Part shown: positions 25,643-34,504 of the stretch, piece by piece | How positions within the stretch are numbered: position 1 is the stretch's first letter | How the letters are laid out: the number at the start of each line of letters is the position of its first letter | Assembly (NCBI RefSeq): GCF_027214005.1 | Contig: NZ_JAPWGY010000002.1 | Location: forward strand, 372,001-436,000 | DNA from: Kiloniella laminariae | Lineage (GTDB): Bacteria; Pseudomonadota; Alphaproteobacteria; Kiloniellales; Kiloniellaceae | DNA length: 64,000 nt | Reading direction: 5' to 3' | The notes under the pieces: model-generated | What the model was told of the DNA's origin: nothing | Seen by the model: only the letters and a program-made list of their open reading frames with translations | The model's database searches: none | Made by a program: the position numbers and the translations under genes

Positions 25643-26701
25643 TCAAGGTTCAGATAATTGGACCACCCCCGCCTGCAGTGTCCTGTCCGACGGGAAGCAA
25701 AGTCGAACCCTGGTTCCCTGACCAGGCTTGCTCGACAAGTGCAGCTCTCCCCCGAAGAGTTTCATGAAATTGGTGCAGATATAAAGCCCCAGTCCAGTAC
25801 CATCCTGCCGCCGAGCCTGAGTATTTTCCACCTGTTCAAAAGGCCGAAGCGCCTGTTTTATATCCTCTGCCGACATCCCGATCCCGGTATCTTGGACCTC
25901 GATATTGATGCAGGCGTCTTCATCAACAGTCACCCGCAAAACAATCTTGCCGCCTTCATCCGTAAATTTCACTGCATTCGAAAGCAGATTATTCAACAAC
26001 TGTATTACAATTTTTTTATCCCCTCTTAACCTGGGGAGAGAAGGCTCTGTCTCAACCTCAAGCCGTTGCTGTTTGTCCTCCACCTCGGATTCCAGCATCC
26101 GCAAGCTTGTCTGGATCAACAGATCAAGATCAAGCGTCTCGTCTTTCAGGCTGTATTTTCGTGCCTCGATCTTGGACAGATCAAGAATATCGTTGATCAG
26201 GCTGAGCAAAAGCTTGCCGCTGTTGTGGATATCAGCTGCATATCCCCTGTAACGTTCATTATTCAGCGATCCGAAGATTTCTTTGTTCATCACGTCACTA
26301 AAACCGATGATCGCATTCAACGGGGTACGCAGATCATGGCTCATCGCCGCCAGAAATTCCGATTTTGCCTGGTTGGCTTTCAGAGCCTCTGCTTCACGAA
26401 CAATCGCCAGTCTCTTGAGAAAATTCTCCTGTACACTTTGCCGCCAGACAAACCAGATCAGAAGTATTGCCAGACAAAAAACACCAATGGTCATCTCGTC
26501 AAGTTCCCACTCTTCATGGTTCTCGACAAAAGAATGCCAGCGCTCAAACAGATCGAAATACCCGCCCAGAAGCGCCGCAGCGACTGTCCCGAGAACAACA
26601 ACAAGGGCGTCGCGAAACCGACGGCGGCGCAGTTTCTGGTTAACCTCTACCATCCGGGCGCTGTTTTCCGCCAGGGGAGGATCTATCTGCTGCTCAGCCA
26701 T
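25643..26701 (-). CDS. Sensor histidine kinase (orphan)
   Basis: A 352-residue membrane-bound kinase. Two hydrophobic segments (about 31-48 and 71-88) frame a short charged outside loop; no separate sensor domain is seen. The HisKA domain has the phospho-acceptor His 122 in SHDLRTPLNAIIGFSD, then the N box NLLSNAVKFTDEGG, G1 DTGIGM and G2 DGTGLGLYICTN. All kinase motifs are intact. No response regulator is adjacent, so its partner lies elsewhere. The 42-base loop is too short for a folded input domain, so input may come through the membrane helices. Confidence 0.92.
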   Translation of the reverse strand: MAEQQIDPPLAENSARMVEVNQKLRRRRFRDALVVVLGTVAAALLGGYFDLFERWHSFVENHEEWELDEMTIGVFCLAILLIWFVWRQSVQENFLKRLAIVREAEALKANQAKSEFLAAMSHDLRTPLNAIIGFSDVMNKEIFGSLNNERYRGYAADIHNSGKLLLSLINDILDLSKIEARKYSLKDETLDLDLLIQTSLRMLESEVEDKQQRLEVETEPSLPRLRGDKKIVIQLLNNLLSNAVKFTDEGGKIVLRVTVDEDACINIEVQDTGIGMSAEDIKQALRPFEQVENTQARRQDGTGLGLYICTNFMKLFGGELHLSSKPGQGTRVRLCFPSDRTLQAGVVQLSEP

Positions 26702-26996
26702 GAAACAGCTCTATAGAAGCCAGTACCGGAAAATCCTTTATCAAGGAGATAAATGCACCTCTTTCATGTCTGGAAAGAAAAACAAACCGGCTACATGGTA
26801 ATCCGAAAAGATGAACAAGCGATAAAACCCCTGAACCGACTGTAGAAAACGGACTGTTGTAACCAGCCAGACACAGACTGCGTCAAACTGCCTGCCCCTG
26901 CCCGTTTTCCCGAAGATTGAAACCCGCGCATTTGTCCCTATATCAAGGCTTGTATCGCAAGACAGAGAAACTGGTTTCACAGAACAATGGGGTCAC

Positions 26997-27737
26997 ATGT
27001 TCGACGTATCAAGACTGATGAATGAAGTACTGGGAACAGGCGGCAGTGCCAACCTGCAAAGGGGCAAGGACTACCTGTCCAAGAATTCCGGCAGTCTGGC
27101 CGGAGGGGCTATCGCTGGCGGCCTCGCAGGCTATATGCTTGGATCCAAGAAAGGCCGCAAGATAGCGGGGAAAACCGTGCAGTACGGTGGCCTCGCCCTG
27201 GTCGCCGGGCTGGCCTACAAAGCCTATCGCGACTGGCAAGGTGGCAAGCCGCCAGCTCAGGCAACGCATCAGGCAACACCCCAGCCTGACGGGAGATCCC
27301 CTGCCCTTGAGTCTTCTCCGGAATTTCCCTTACCCCCGGCCAACTCTGCTTTTACCATCGACACTGAAAAGGGCAGTTCCGCCAGTTTTGGCGCGGCACT
27401 GGTCAGCGCGATGATCGCCGCGGCGAAAGCTGATGGTCAAATCGATGCCGCCGAACAGGAAGCTATCTTTGGCAAGATTGACAGCTTGGGCCTGTCCAAT
27501 GATGAAAAGGCCTTCCTCATGGATCAGCTCAGAAGACCGCTGGATATCGACAGCCTCGTCAAGCTGGCGGCAAACAAGGAGCAGGCGGTCGAGCTCTATG
27601 TCGCCTCGCTGATGGCAATAGAAGTCGATAGTCCAGCCGAGCAGGGTTATCTTGGTATGCTCGCAGCCCGTCTCGAACTGGAAGCCGAACTGGTGGCGCA
27701 TATCCACAGCTCCCTTGCCGAGGCAACTTACGCCTGA
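26997..27737 (+). CDS. DUF533 / TerB-like membrane protein
   Basis: A 246-residue inner-membrane protein. A glycine-rich region (GGAIAGGLAGYMLGSKKGRKIAGKTVQYGGLALVAGLAYKAYRDWQ, about 34-80) resembles the YebE/DUF533 family; a proline-rich linker (83-112) leads to a TerB-like helical domain (about 125-240) with AKADGQIDAAEQEAIFGKIDSLGLS. Known members are envelope-stress-associated or tellurite-resistance-like proteins of unsure role. It stands alone, divergent from the histidine kinase. Confidence 0.85.
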   Translation: MFDVSRLMNEVLGTGGSANLQRGKDYLSKNSGSLAGGAIAGGLAGYMLGSKKGRKIAGKTVQYGGLALVAGLAYKAYRDWQGGKPPAQATHQATPQPDGRSPALESSPEFPLPPANSAFTIDTEKGSSASFGAALVSAMIAAAKADGQIDAAEQEAIFGKIDSLGLSNDEKAFLMDQLRRPLDIDSLVKLAANKEQAVELYVASLMAIEVDSPAEQGYLGMLAARLELEAELVAHIHSSLAEATYA

Positions 27738-27757
27738 GGACAAAAAATCCCAAACAA

Positions 27758-27786
27758 AAAGGGGGCTTCTGATAAAAGCCCCCTTT
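27758..27786. terminator. Bidirectional terminator between DUF533 gene and ABC operon
   Basis: AAAGGGGGCTT pairs with AAGCCCCCTTT around a seven-base loop. On the minus strand TTTTTGTTTG follows, which closes the peptide importer operon; on the plus strand the stem itself carries the U run. Confidence 0.85.
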
Positions 27787-27812
27787 ACTTGATCTATAGC
27801 TGGACGAAGGAA

Positions 27813-29558
27813 TTAACTCGCCTCGGCCTGTCCGACCTCTCTCTCGCTCAGCCCGCTATAGCTTGGCATCAGGGAAATCAGATGTTTGCTATAGTCATCT
27901 TTCGGGGCGACAAAGAGATTTTCTGTTTCCGCGATCTCGACCATCCGGCCTTTGGACATCACCCCGACCCGGTCACACATCTGGCGAATGACCGGCAGGT
28001 CGTGGCTGATAAACATCATGGTCAGGCCAAGCTCTTCCTGCAAATCCTTGAGCAGGTTGAGGATCTGGGCCTGAATGGAGACATCCAGCGCCGAGGTCGG
28101 TTCATCGCAGATCAGGAAGCGCGGGCGGGTTGCCAGAGCCCGGGCGATAGAAATACGCTGACGCTGGCCACCTGAGAACTCATGCGGATATTTTACCGCC
28201 GCTCTGGCTCCCAGCCCGACGTGATCAAGCAGATCATCGACAATCCGGCGGGTTTCACTTTCCGAGCCCGAGAGTTTATGAAACCGGATCGGTTCGGCAA
28301 TGATATCCCGGACCTTCATTCTGGCATTGACCGAAGAGAACGGGTCCTGAAAGATCATCTGCATCTGGCGGCGATGTTTGTTCAGTTCCTTGCGGTTTTT
28401 CAGCTTGGTCAGATCTGTGCCGTTAAAGGAAATTGATCCGCCCGCCGCCTTGTAAATTCCCGTGACCAACCGGGCAATGGTTGATTTTCCGGAGCCGGAT
28501 TCACCGACGATCCCGAAACACTCGCCATCCCGGATATCAAAGGAAACCCGGTCGACAGCGCGAAGGCTGCTGGCCTTGCTACCTAGAAATCCACCCGATC
28601 GAAAGACCATTTCGAGATCTTTCACGGCCAGTAACGGGCCTGTTGCCCCTCCCCCCCCGCGGGTATCAAAGTCACGCGCTTTCCCCAGCCAGTGGGTTGA
28701 AAGGTCCAGCTCGCGCCGCTCTCCGGCCCGTTCAATACTCTCGACCATCGGAAAACGGTGCAAGCGGATGTCCGGTCTCGGCACTGCGGAAATCAGGCTA
28801 CGGGTATAGGCGTGATCCGGGTCACCCAAGATCTTTGCCGTAGGCCCGGTCTCGACCACCTCGCCGCGGTACATCACCGCCACCCGGTCAGCCACTTCGG
28901 CAATCACCCCCATATCGTGGGTAATCAGGATCATGCCCACGCCGCGCTGGCGTACCAGATCTTTCAAAAGCTCGAGGATCTGGGCCTGGATCGAAACATC
29001 GAGCGCGGTTGTCGGTTCATCCGCCAGGATAACCTCGGGCTCAGCGCAGAGCGCGAGAGCAATTACAACGCGTTGACGCATGCCCCCTGAAAACTGATGC
29101 GGATAGTGATCGACCCGCACGGCCGGATCGGGAATGCCAACCTGATCAAGCAGGGAAATCGCACGTGCCCGGGCTTCATCAGCCGACAGATCAAGATGGG
29201 TCCGGATCGTACCGATCAACTGATCAGCCACGGTTTCTAACGGATTAAGGGAAGTCAGAGGATCCTGGAAAATCATCCCGATCCGCTTGCCGCGGATCTT
29301 GCGCATCTCGTGATCTGGCAGATTGCTGATCTTTTCCCCTTTGAGGTAGATCTCGCCACCGCCGATACGTCCGGGGCGTTCCAGCAGGTTCATAACGGCA
29401 TTGCCGATGGTTGACTTGCCTGCGCCGGACTCACCGACAACCCCGAGGATTTCCCCCGCGGCAACGGACAGGTTCACCTGCCGGGCGGCGACAACACCCC
29501 CATGGCGCGAGGGGAATTCAACAATCAGGTCTCTGATATCCAGAAGTGCTTTGGTCAT
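27813..29558 (-). CDS. Peptide ABC transporter ATPase, two fused ABC domains
   Basis: A 581-residue fusion of two oligopeptide-type ATPases, equivalent to DppD plus DppF in one chain (YejF/GsiA arrangement). Each half has its own Walker A (GESGAGKST and GESGSGKST), signature (FSGGMRQR and FSGGQRQR) and Walker B ([13 protein letters not shown] and FLICDEPTSALDV). The N-terminal half ends with AYTRSLISAVPRP, typical of peptide importers. GGAGG stands about nine bases before the ATG. Last gene of the operon argE-like, amidohydrolase, binding protein, two permeases, ATPase. Confidence 0.93.
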   Translation of the reverse strand: MTKALLDIRDLIVEFPSRHGGVVAARQVNLSVAAGEILGVVGESGAGKSTIGNAVMNLLERPGRIGGGEIYLKGEKISNLPDHEMRKIRGKRIGMIFQDPLTSLNPLETVADQLIGTIRTHLDLSADEARARAISLLDQVGIPDPAVRVDHYPHQFSGGMRQRVVIALALCAEPEVILADEPTTALDVSIQAQILELLKDLVRQRGVGMILITHDMGVIAEVADRVAVMYRGEVVETGPTAKILGDPDHAYTRSLISAVPRPDIRLHRFPMVESIERAGERRELDLSTHWLGKARDFDTRGGGGATGPLLAVKDLEMVFRSGGFLGSKASSLRAVDRVSFDIRDGECFGIVGESGSGKSTIARLVTGIYKAAGGSISFNGTDLTKLKNRKELNKHRRQMQMIFQDPFSSVNARMKVRDIIAEPIRFHKLSGSESETRRIVDDLLDHVGLGARAAVKYPHEFSGGQRQRISIARALATRPRFLICDEPTSALDVSIQAQILNLLKDLQEELGLTMMFISHDLPVIRQMCDRVGVMSKGRMVEIAETENLFVAPKDDYSKHLISLMPSYSGLSEREVGQAEAS

Positions 29559-29597
29559 AAATGGTTCCTCCGGTGTTACCCGTCCGGTTCAGTAGTG

Positions 29598-30533
29598 TTA
29601 GCGCAGTTTCGGGTTAAGGGCATCGCGTAACCAGTCACCCAGAATATTGACGGAAAGCACCAGCACCACCAGTGCGACACCGGGGAAAATGGTGATCCAC
29701 CATTCACCAGAGAAAAGATAATCATTGCCAATCCTGATCAGGGTACCAAGCGACGGTGATGTCGGCGGCACACCAACCCCCAGAAAAGACAAGGTTGCCT
29801 CGGTAATGATCGCCAGAGCCAGCTGGATCGTTGCAATCACCAGTACCGGACCAAGGACATTTGGCAGGATGTGCCGGATGAGGATAATCCAGTTGGGCAA
29901 GCCAATAACCTGACCAGCCTGGACATATTCCTTGTTGCGCTCGACCATGACCGAGCTGCGCACCGTCCGGGCATACTGGACCCAGAAGCTCAGGCCAATG
30001 GCGACCACCAGCACATAAACCGCGACCTCGTCATGGGCTTCCCGTGGCAAGATCCCCCGGGCCACACCATCAATGAGCAAGGCAATAAGAATGGCAGGAA
30101 AGGAGAGCTGGATATCGGCAACCCGCATCAGGAAAGAATCAAGTATTCCCCCTGAATACCCGGCAATCAGCCCCACAGTAATCCCGATCACCGCAGCCAG
30201 GGCCACAGAGGCAAAACCAACAATCAGGGAAATGCGTGAGCCGTAAAGAATGGTCGAAAAAACATCCCGCCCCTGATCATCCGTGCCCAGAAGATAGCTG
30301 CTGTTACCCTCGGCTTCCCAAGCGGGGGGCAGAAGCGCATCGAAAAGATCAACGGTTGCCAGATCAAAAGGATCGTGCGGTGCGACCAGCCCGGCAAAAA
30401 GCGCCCCGGCAACAATCATGACCGTGAGGACAGAGGCAATAATCGCCCCGGGTGAATGGATAAAACTCCACCAGAGATCACTGTCACGCAGACGCGTCAG
30501 GAAAGAAGGCTGCTGTTCGGTCATATCACTCAT
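29598..30533 (-). CDS. Peptide ABC transporter permease (DppC type)
   Basis: A 311-residue inner-membrane permease with about six helices. The N-terminal OppC_N region with a first helix at about 30-52 and LLGTDDQGRDVFSTILYGSRISLIVG is typical of DppC/OppC, and the coupling loop EATLSFLGVGVPPTSPSLGTLI is intact. Its ATG overlaps the stop of the DppB-type gene in ATGA, indicating coupled translation. Confidence 0.93.
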   Translation of the reverse strand: MSDMTEQQPSFLTRLRDSDLWWSFIHSPGAIIASVLTVMIVAGALFAGLVAPHDPFDLATVDLFDALLPPAWEAEGNSSYLLGTDDQGRDVFSTILYGSRISLIVGFASVALAAVIGITVGLIAGYSGGILDSFLMRVADIQLSFPAILIALLIDGVARGILPREAHDEVAVYVLVVAIGLSFWVQYARTVRSSVMVERNKEYVQAGQVIGLPNWIILIRHILPNVLGPVLVIATIQLALAIITEATLSFLGVGVPPTSPSLGTLIRIGNDYLFSGEWWITIFPGVALVVLVLSVNILGDWLRDALNPKLR

Positions 30534-31501
30534 CAGCTCTGTACCCTCAGACGCGGATCAACGACAAAATAGAGAATATCGACGATCAGGTTAATCACAA
30601 CAAAGACAAAGGCAATCAGCAGAAGATAGGCCGCCATCACCGGAATATCGACTTCAGAGACCGCCTGAATGAACAACAGTCCCATACCCGGCCACTGAAA
30701 GACACTTTCGGTAATGATGGCAAAGGCAATGATAGAACCGACCTGCAGACCGATGATCGTGATCACCGGTACCAGCGTATTGCGCAGGGCAATAGAGAAA
30801 TTGATCAGGCGGGGGCTCAGGCCCCGGGCGTGGGCAAACTTGATGTAATCAGTCCGCAACACCTCCAGCATTTCCGCCCGGACCAGACGAACGATAAGCG
30901 TCATCTGGAAAATTGCCAGGGTAATTGCAGGCATGATCAGGGACTTCAGACCGCTCGCGGTAAAGAACCCGCTGCTCCACCAGCCCAGCTGGATCACCTC
31001 ACCCCGGCCAAATGTCGGCAACCAGCGCAATGTCACCCCGAAAAACAGGATCAGCAAAATCCCGATCAGAAATGTTGGCAGCGAGACCCCCATCAGGGAG
31101 AGGGTCATAAAGCCCCGGCTAAACAGGCTTTTGGGTTTAAGCGCCGTATATATCCCCATCGGCACCCCAAGAAGCAGCGCCATAAAAGCGGAAACCAGAG
31201 AGAGTTCAAGTGTCGCCGGGAAACGTTCGGCGATCAGATCGCTGACAGGCTGGCGCAAGCGGTAGGACATACCAAAATCCCCCTGAACGGCCTTGCCGAC
31301 AAAACGCCCATACTGAACAATAAAGGGATCGTTGAGGCCGAGAGATTCTGTCAGCGCCTCCCGCTCTTCCAGAGTCGTATCCTGACCAACCATATTGTTG
31401 ACCGGATCACCGACAAAACGGAACAAACCAAAAGCGATGAGGCCGACAACCAACATCACAATGATCGACTGAAACAGCCGCATTGAAACAAACTTGAACA
31501 T
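30533..31501 (-). CDS. Peptide ABC transporter permease (DppB type)
   Basis: A 322-residue permease with the DppB-type N-terminal region (FKFVSMRLFQSIIVMLVVGLIAFGLF), GDFGMSYR and the coupling loop ARGLSPRLINFSIALRNTLVPVITIIGLQ. ATG 31501 is preceded by AGGGGGG about six bases upstream; an in-frame upstream codon at 31552 would add 17 residues unlike the family. It partners the overlapping DppC-type permease. Confidence 0.93.
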   Translation of the reverse strand: MFKFVSMRLFQSIIVMLVVGLIAFGLFRFVGDPVNNMVGQDTTLEEREALTESLGLNDPFIVQYGRFVGKAVQGDFGMSYRLRQPVSDLIAERFPATLELSLVSAFMALLLGVPMGIYTALKPKSLFSRGFMTLSLMGVSLPTFLIGILLILFFGVTLRWLPTFGRGEVIQLGWWSSGFFTASGLKSLIMPAITLAIFQMTLIVRLVRAEMLEVLRTDYIKFAHARGLSPRLINFSIALRNTLVPVITIIGLQVGSIIAFAIITESVFQWPGMGLLFIQAVSEVDIPVMAAYLLLIAFVFVVINLIVDILYFVVDPRLRVQS

Positions 31502-31536
31502 TTCTGCCCCCCTGGGAACTTCTTGGGCAACTCTTC

Positions 31537-31561
31537 GGGGGCCTCCAATCAAGAGGCCCCC
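31537..31561 (-). other. Intercistronic stem-loop between binding-protein and permease genes
   Basis: GGGGGCCTC pairs with GAGGCCCCC around a seven-base loop with no T tract after it. It sits between the stop of the binding protein (31604) and the permease start. Such stems often protect the upstream mRNA, raising binding protein over permease. Confidence 0.6.
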
Positions 31562-31603
31562 TGTACCTTGTCCAGACAGATCATACGATCTGTCTTTTCC
31601 GGA

Positions 31604-33199
31604 TTACTTTTCAATCACAACGGATCGAAGGTCCAGTACGTTATCAGCACGCTGGGCAACGGTAACGCCTTCACGTACCCCCCAGGACAGAGGCTGCTGA
31701 TGCAGTGGCAGATAGCCAACATCTTCACGCAGGATCGAGAAAGCTTCTGCGATCAGTGCCTGACGCTTGGTGATATCCGTTTCTTTTTCTACTTCCTGGG
31801 TGATTGCATCAATCCGGGGGTTGGAATAACGGCCATAGTTGAACTGTCCGCTGTTCACTTCCGTATCGAAAGAGGACATCAGATTGAACAGAACGTTATG
31901 AACATCGATCGTACCCGGCGTCCAGCCAAGCAGATAGAAGGATGTGTCGTTGTCGTTCTGCGGGCTGACCTTGGCAAAGTACTTGGACTTTGGCTGTGCG
32001 TTAAGATCAACCTTGATGCCGGCACGGGCAAGAAGGCCAACAACCGCCTGACAGATCTTCTCGTCATTGACATAGCGGTTGTTCGGGCAATCCATGCCCA
32101 GTTCAAATCCATCCGGATAACCTGCTTCGGCCAACAGCTGTTTGGATTTTTCAAGGTTGTAGTCATACGGCGTGTTCATTGCCGCATCAAAACCGTTAAT
32201 TTCCGGCGCAATCAATATCCCTGCAGGAACCGCGGCTCCACGCATGATCTTCTCGTCAATCGCGTTCAGATCAATGGCATGGGCCATGGCTTCACGAACC
32301 CGCTTGTCTTTCAGAGGGTTCTTGCCCTTGACGCTGGAATAGAGAAGCTCATCACGCCACTGATCCATACCAAGGAAAATTGTCCGGGCTTCCGGACCTG
32401 TCAGAGGGCGCACACCTTCTGCTTCTTCAAGACGGGTCCAGTCCTGTACCGGAATTGGGTATACCAAATCCAGTTCACCAGAAATCAGAGCTGCCACCCG
32501 TGTTGCATCCTGAGAAACCGGTGTGAACTCGACCTCGGTCACATTGGTCGGAATATCCTGCCAGTAGTCATCAAAGCGCGTAAACTTTGACCGCACATCC
32601 GGCTGACGTTCAGTCAGAATAAAAGGACCGGTTCCATTGGCATTTTGCGCGGCGTAGGTTGCAGTTGAATCAGCTGCTTTTGGACTTGTTGCCTCGCTGG
32701 CACCATGTTTTTCCGACCAGCCCTGATCCATCATATAGAGGAAAACCAGTTCCCGCGGCAGGATCGGGTTCGGCGCTGGTGTTACCAGCTCGACAGTATG
32801 ATCATCAATCTTCTTGATGTCCGCCATCTTGGCCCCGTAGCCCTTCATGTCGGACCCATCGGTCAGCGAGCGCTTCCAGGAAAAGATCACATCGTCTGCG
32901 GTAAAGTCGCTCCCGTCGTGAAACTTTACACCCTGGCGCAGTTTGAACACCCAGGTTGTCGGACTGGTGTTTTCCCAGCTTTCAGCGAGTGCAGGCTGCA
33001 ACTGCAGATCCTGGTCATAGGCTGTAAGACCTTCATAAACATTCCCCAGATAGCCGAGGGTAAAGGTTTCGTTCAGCCCATGAGGGTCAAGGGACTGCAC
33101 ATCCCCCTGAAAGGCCCATTTGAAAGTTTCAGCTGTCGCAACGTTGCTGCCCAGTGCCAGAACACAAACGCTGGCAGCGAGAAGATTCCTCATTTTCAT
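31604..33199 (-). CDS. Peptide ABC transporter substrate-binding protein
   Basis: A 531-residue periplasmic binding protein of family 5 (SBP_bac_5). The signal peptide ends near VATA-ET (about 23), then LDPHGLNETFTLGYLGNVYEGLTAYDQDLQLQPALAESWE, the usual N-terminal pattern of peptide/nickel binding proteins. ATG 33199 has GGGAG eight bases upstream. The neighbouring deacylase genes suggest the ligand is an N-acylated amino acid or short peptide, an inference only. Confidence 0.92.
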   Translation of the reverse strand: MKMRNLLAASVCVLALGSNVATAETFKWAFQGDVQSLDPHGLNETFTLGYLGNVYEGLTAYDQDLQLQPALAESWENTSPTTWVFKLRQGVKFHDGSDFTADDVIFSWKRSLTDGSDMKGYGAKMADIKKIDDHTVELVTPAPNPILPRELVFLYMMDQGWSEKHGASEATSPKAADSTATYAAQNANGTGPFILTERQPDVRSKFTRFDDYWQDIPTNVTEVEFTPVSQDATRVAALISGELDLVYPIPVQDWTRLEEAEGVRPLTGPEARTIFLGMDQWRDELLYSSVKGKNPLKDKRVREAMAHAIDLNAIDEKIMRGAAVPAGILIAPEINGFDAAMNTPYDYNLEKSKQLLAEAGYPDGFELGMDCPNNRYVNDEKICQAVVGLLARAGIKVDLNAQPKSKYFAKVSPQNDNDTSFYLLGWTPGTIDVHNVLFNLMSSFDTEVNSGQFNYGRYSNPRIDAITQEVEKETDITKRQALIAEAFSILREDVGYLPLHQQPLSWGVREGVTVAQRADNVLDLRSVVIEK

Positions 33200-33260
33200 C
33201 AGTATACTCCCTGTCTTGGTTATCTTGTCTTCTTCAGTTTTTCCTGCGTGGTCTTTTTAT

Positions 33261-33285
33261 CCTCCCCCAGTAGGGGGAGGTTTTT
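33261..33285 (+). terminator. Hairpin with plus-strand T tract between amidohydrolase and binding-protein genes
   Basis: CCTCCCCC-AGTA-GGGGGAGG followed by TTTTTCG reads as an intrinsic terminator on the plus strand, yet both flanking genes are on the minus strand. It could stop antisense transcription, or act as an RNA stability stem in the sense transcript. Confidence 0.55.
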
Positions 33286-33288
33286 CGT

Positions 33289-34461
33289 TTATCTGTTCGC
33301 AGGCATCGCCGTTTCGACCAGCCGTGCCCAATAGGAACAGCCAACCGGGATAATCTCGTCATTGAAATTGTATTTCGGGTGATGCACCGGTGCCGTATCA
33401 CCATTGCCCAGGAAAATGAACGAGCCAGGCCGGGCGTTCAGCATATAGGCAAAGTCCTCGCCACCCATGGTCGGGTTGGCATTGGTGTTGACCCGCTGCT
33501 CTCCGGAAATTTCTGAAGCAATATCCGCGGCAAAGGCGGTTTCCTTCTCATGGTTGACCACCACAGGATAGTTTCGCTGATAATCAACCTTTGCCGTTGC
33601 CCCCAGTGCTTTCGCTGTATATTCAACAATTTCCTGGATACGGGTCTGGGTCTGATCCCGCACCGCTTCGCTCAATGTCCGTACTGTACCGGTCAATTTT
33701 GCTTTCTCGGGAATAACGTTGAAGGCCGTTCCTGCATTGCAGGTGGTCACAGAGACAACCACAGATTCAACCGGGTCAATATTGCGAGAGGCAATTGACT
33801 GAAGGGCAAGAACGATATGACTTCCGACAACAATGGGGTCGATGGTTTCATGGGGCTTGGCTGCATGGCCGCCTGATCCGGTTATTTCGATGGAAAAAAG
33901 GTCCGTTGCCGCCATCAATGCACCAGGACGCGTGGCGAAGTCACCAACCGGCACACCCGGCCAGTTGTGAAGTCCATAGACTTCCTGAATGCCAAAACGA
34001 TCCATCATGCCTTCTTCGACCATCTCGCGACCGCCGCCACCGCCTTCTTCCGCGGGCTGGAAGATCACAACAGCCGAGCCATCAAAATTCCGGGTTTCCG
34101 AAAGGTATTTCGCCGCACCCAGCAGCATCGCGGTGTGACCATCATGTCCACAGGCATGCATTTTCCCGTCGACTTTTGACGCGTACTCCAGCCCGGTATC
34201 CTCGTGGATCGGCAGGGCATCCATATCAGCCCGCAGACCAATCACCCGGCCAGATCCGGTGTTTCGTCCCTTGATTACCCCGACAACCCCGGTACGACCG
34301 ATACCTGTGACCACCTCGTCCAGGCCAAAAGCCTTGAGTTTATCGGCAACAAAACTTGCAGTCTCTTCGACGTCGAACAGCAATTCAGGGTTCTGATGCA
34401 ACTCGCGACGCCATTGGGTAATTTCATCGTGAAGTTCTGCAAAACGGTTGATAATCGGCAT
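33289..34461 (-). CDS. M20D amidohydrolase (N-acyl amino acid/hippurate type)
   Basis: A 390-residue zinc hydrolase of the M20D family, which releases amino acids from N-acyl conjugates. ACGHDGHT (103-110) and QPAEEGGGGG with the catalytic Glu pair are clear, and GGEDFAYML near the C-terminus supplies the last ligand. RBS GAGG lies eight bases before ATG 34461. It lies between the ArgE-like deacylase and the binding protein in a catabolic operon. Confidence 0.92.
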   Translation of the reverse strand: MPIINRFAELHDEITQWRRELHQNPELLFDVEETASFVADKLKAFGLDEVVTGIGRTGVVGVIKGRNTGSGRVIGLRADMDALPIHEDTGLEYASKVDGKMHACGHDGHTAMLLGAAKYLSETRNFDGSAVVIFQPAEEGGGGGREMVEEGMMDRFGIQEVYGLHNWPGVPVGDFATRPGALMAATDLFSIEITGSGGHAAKPHETIDPIVVGSHIVLALQSIASRNIDPVESVVVSVTTCNAGTAFNVIPEKAKLTGTVRTLSEAVRDQTQTRIQEIVEYTAKALGATAKVDYQRNYPVVVNHEKETAFAADIASEISGEQRVNTNANPTMGGEDFAYMLNARPGSFIFLGNGDTAPVHHPKYNFNDEIIPVGCSYWARLVETAMPANR

Positions 34462-34504
34462 TTTGATCCTCGGTAAGAACAGGTGTTCGTATAAAATTGA
34501 ATAT

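Noticed and set aside
31523-32590. A 355-codon open frame antisense to the first binding-protein gene
   Set aside because: Same reasoning; the sense strand encodes a complete secreted binding protein.
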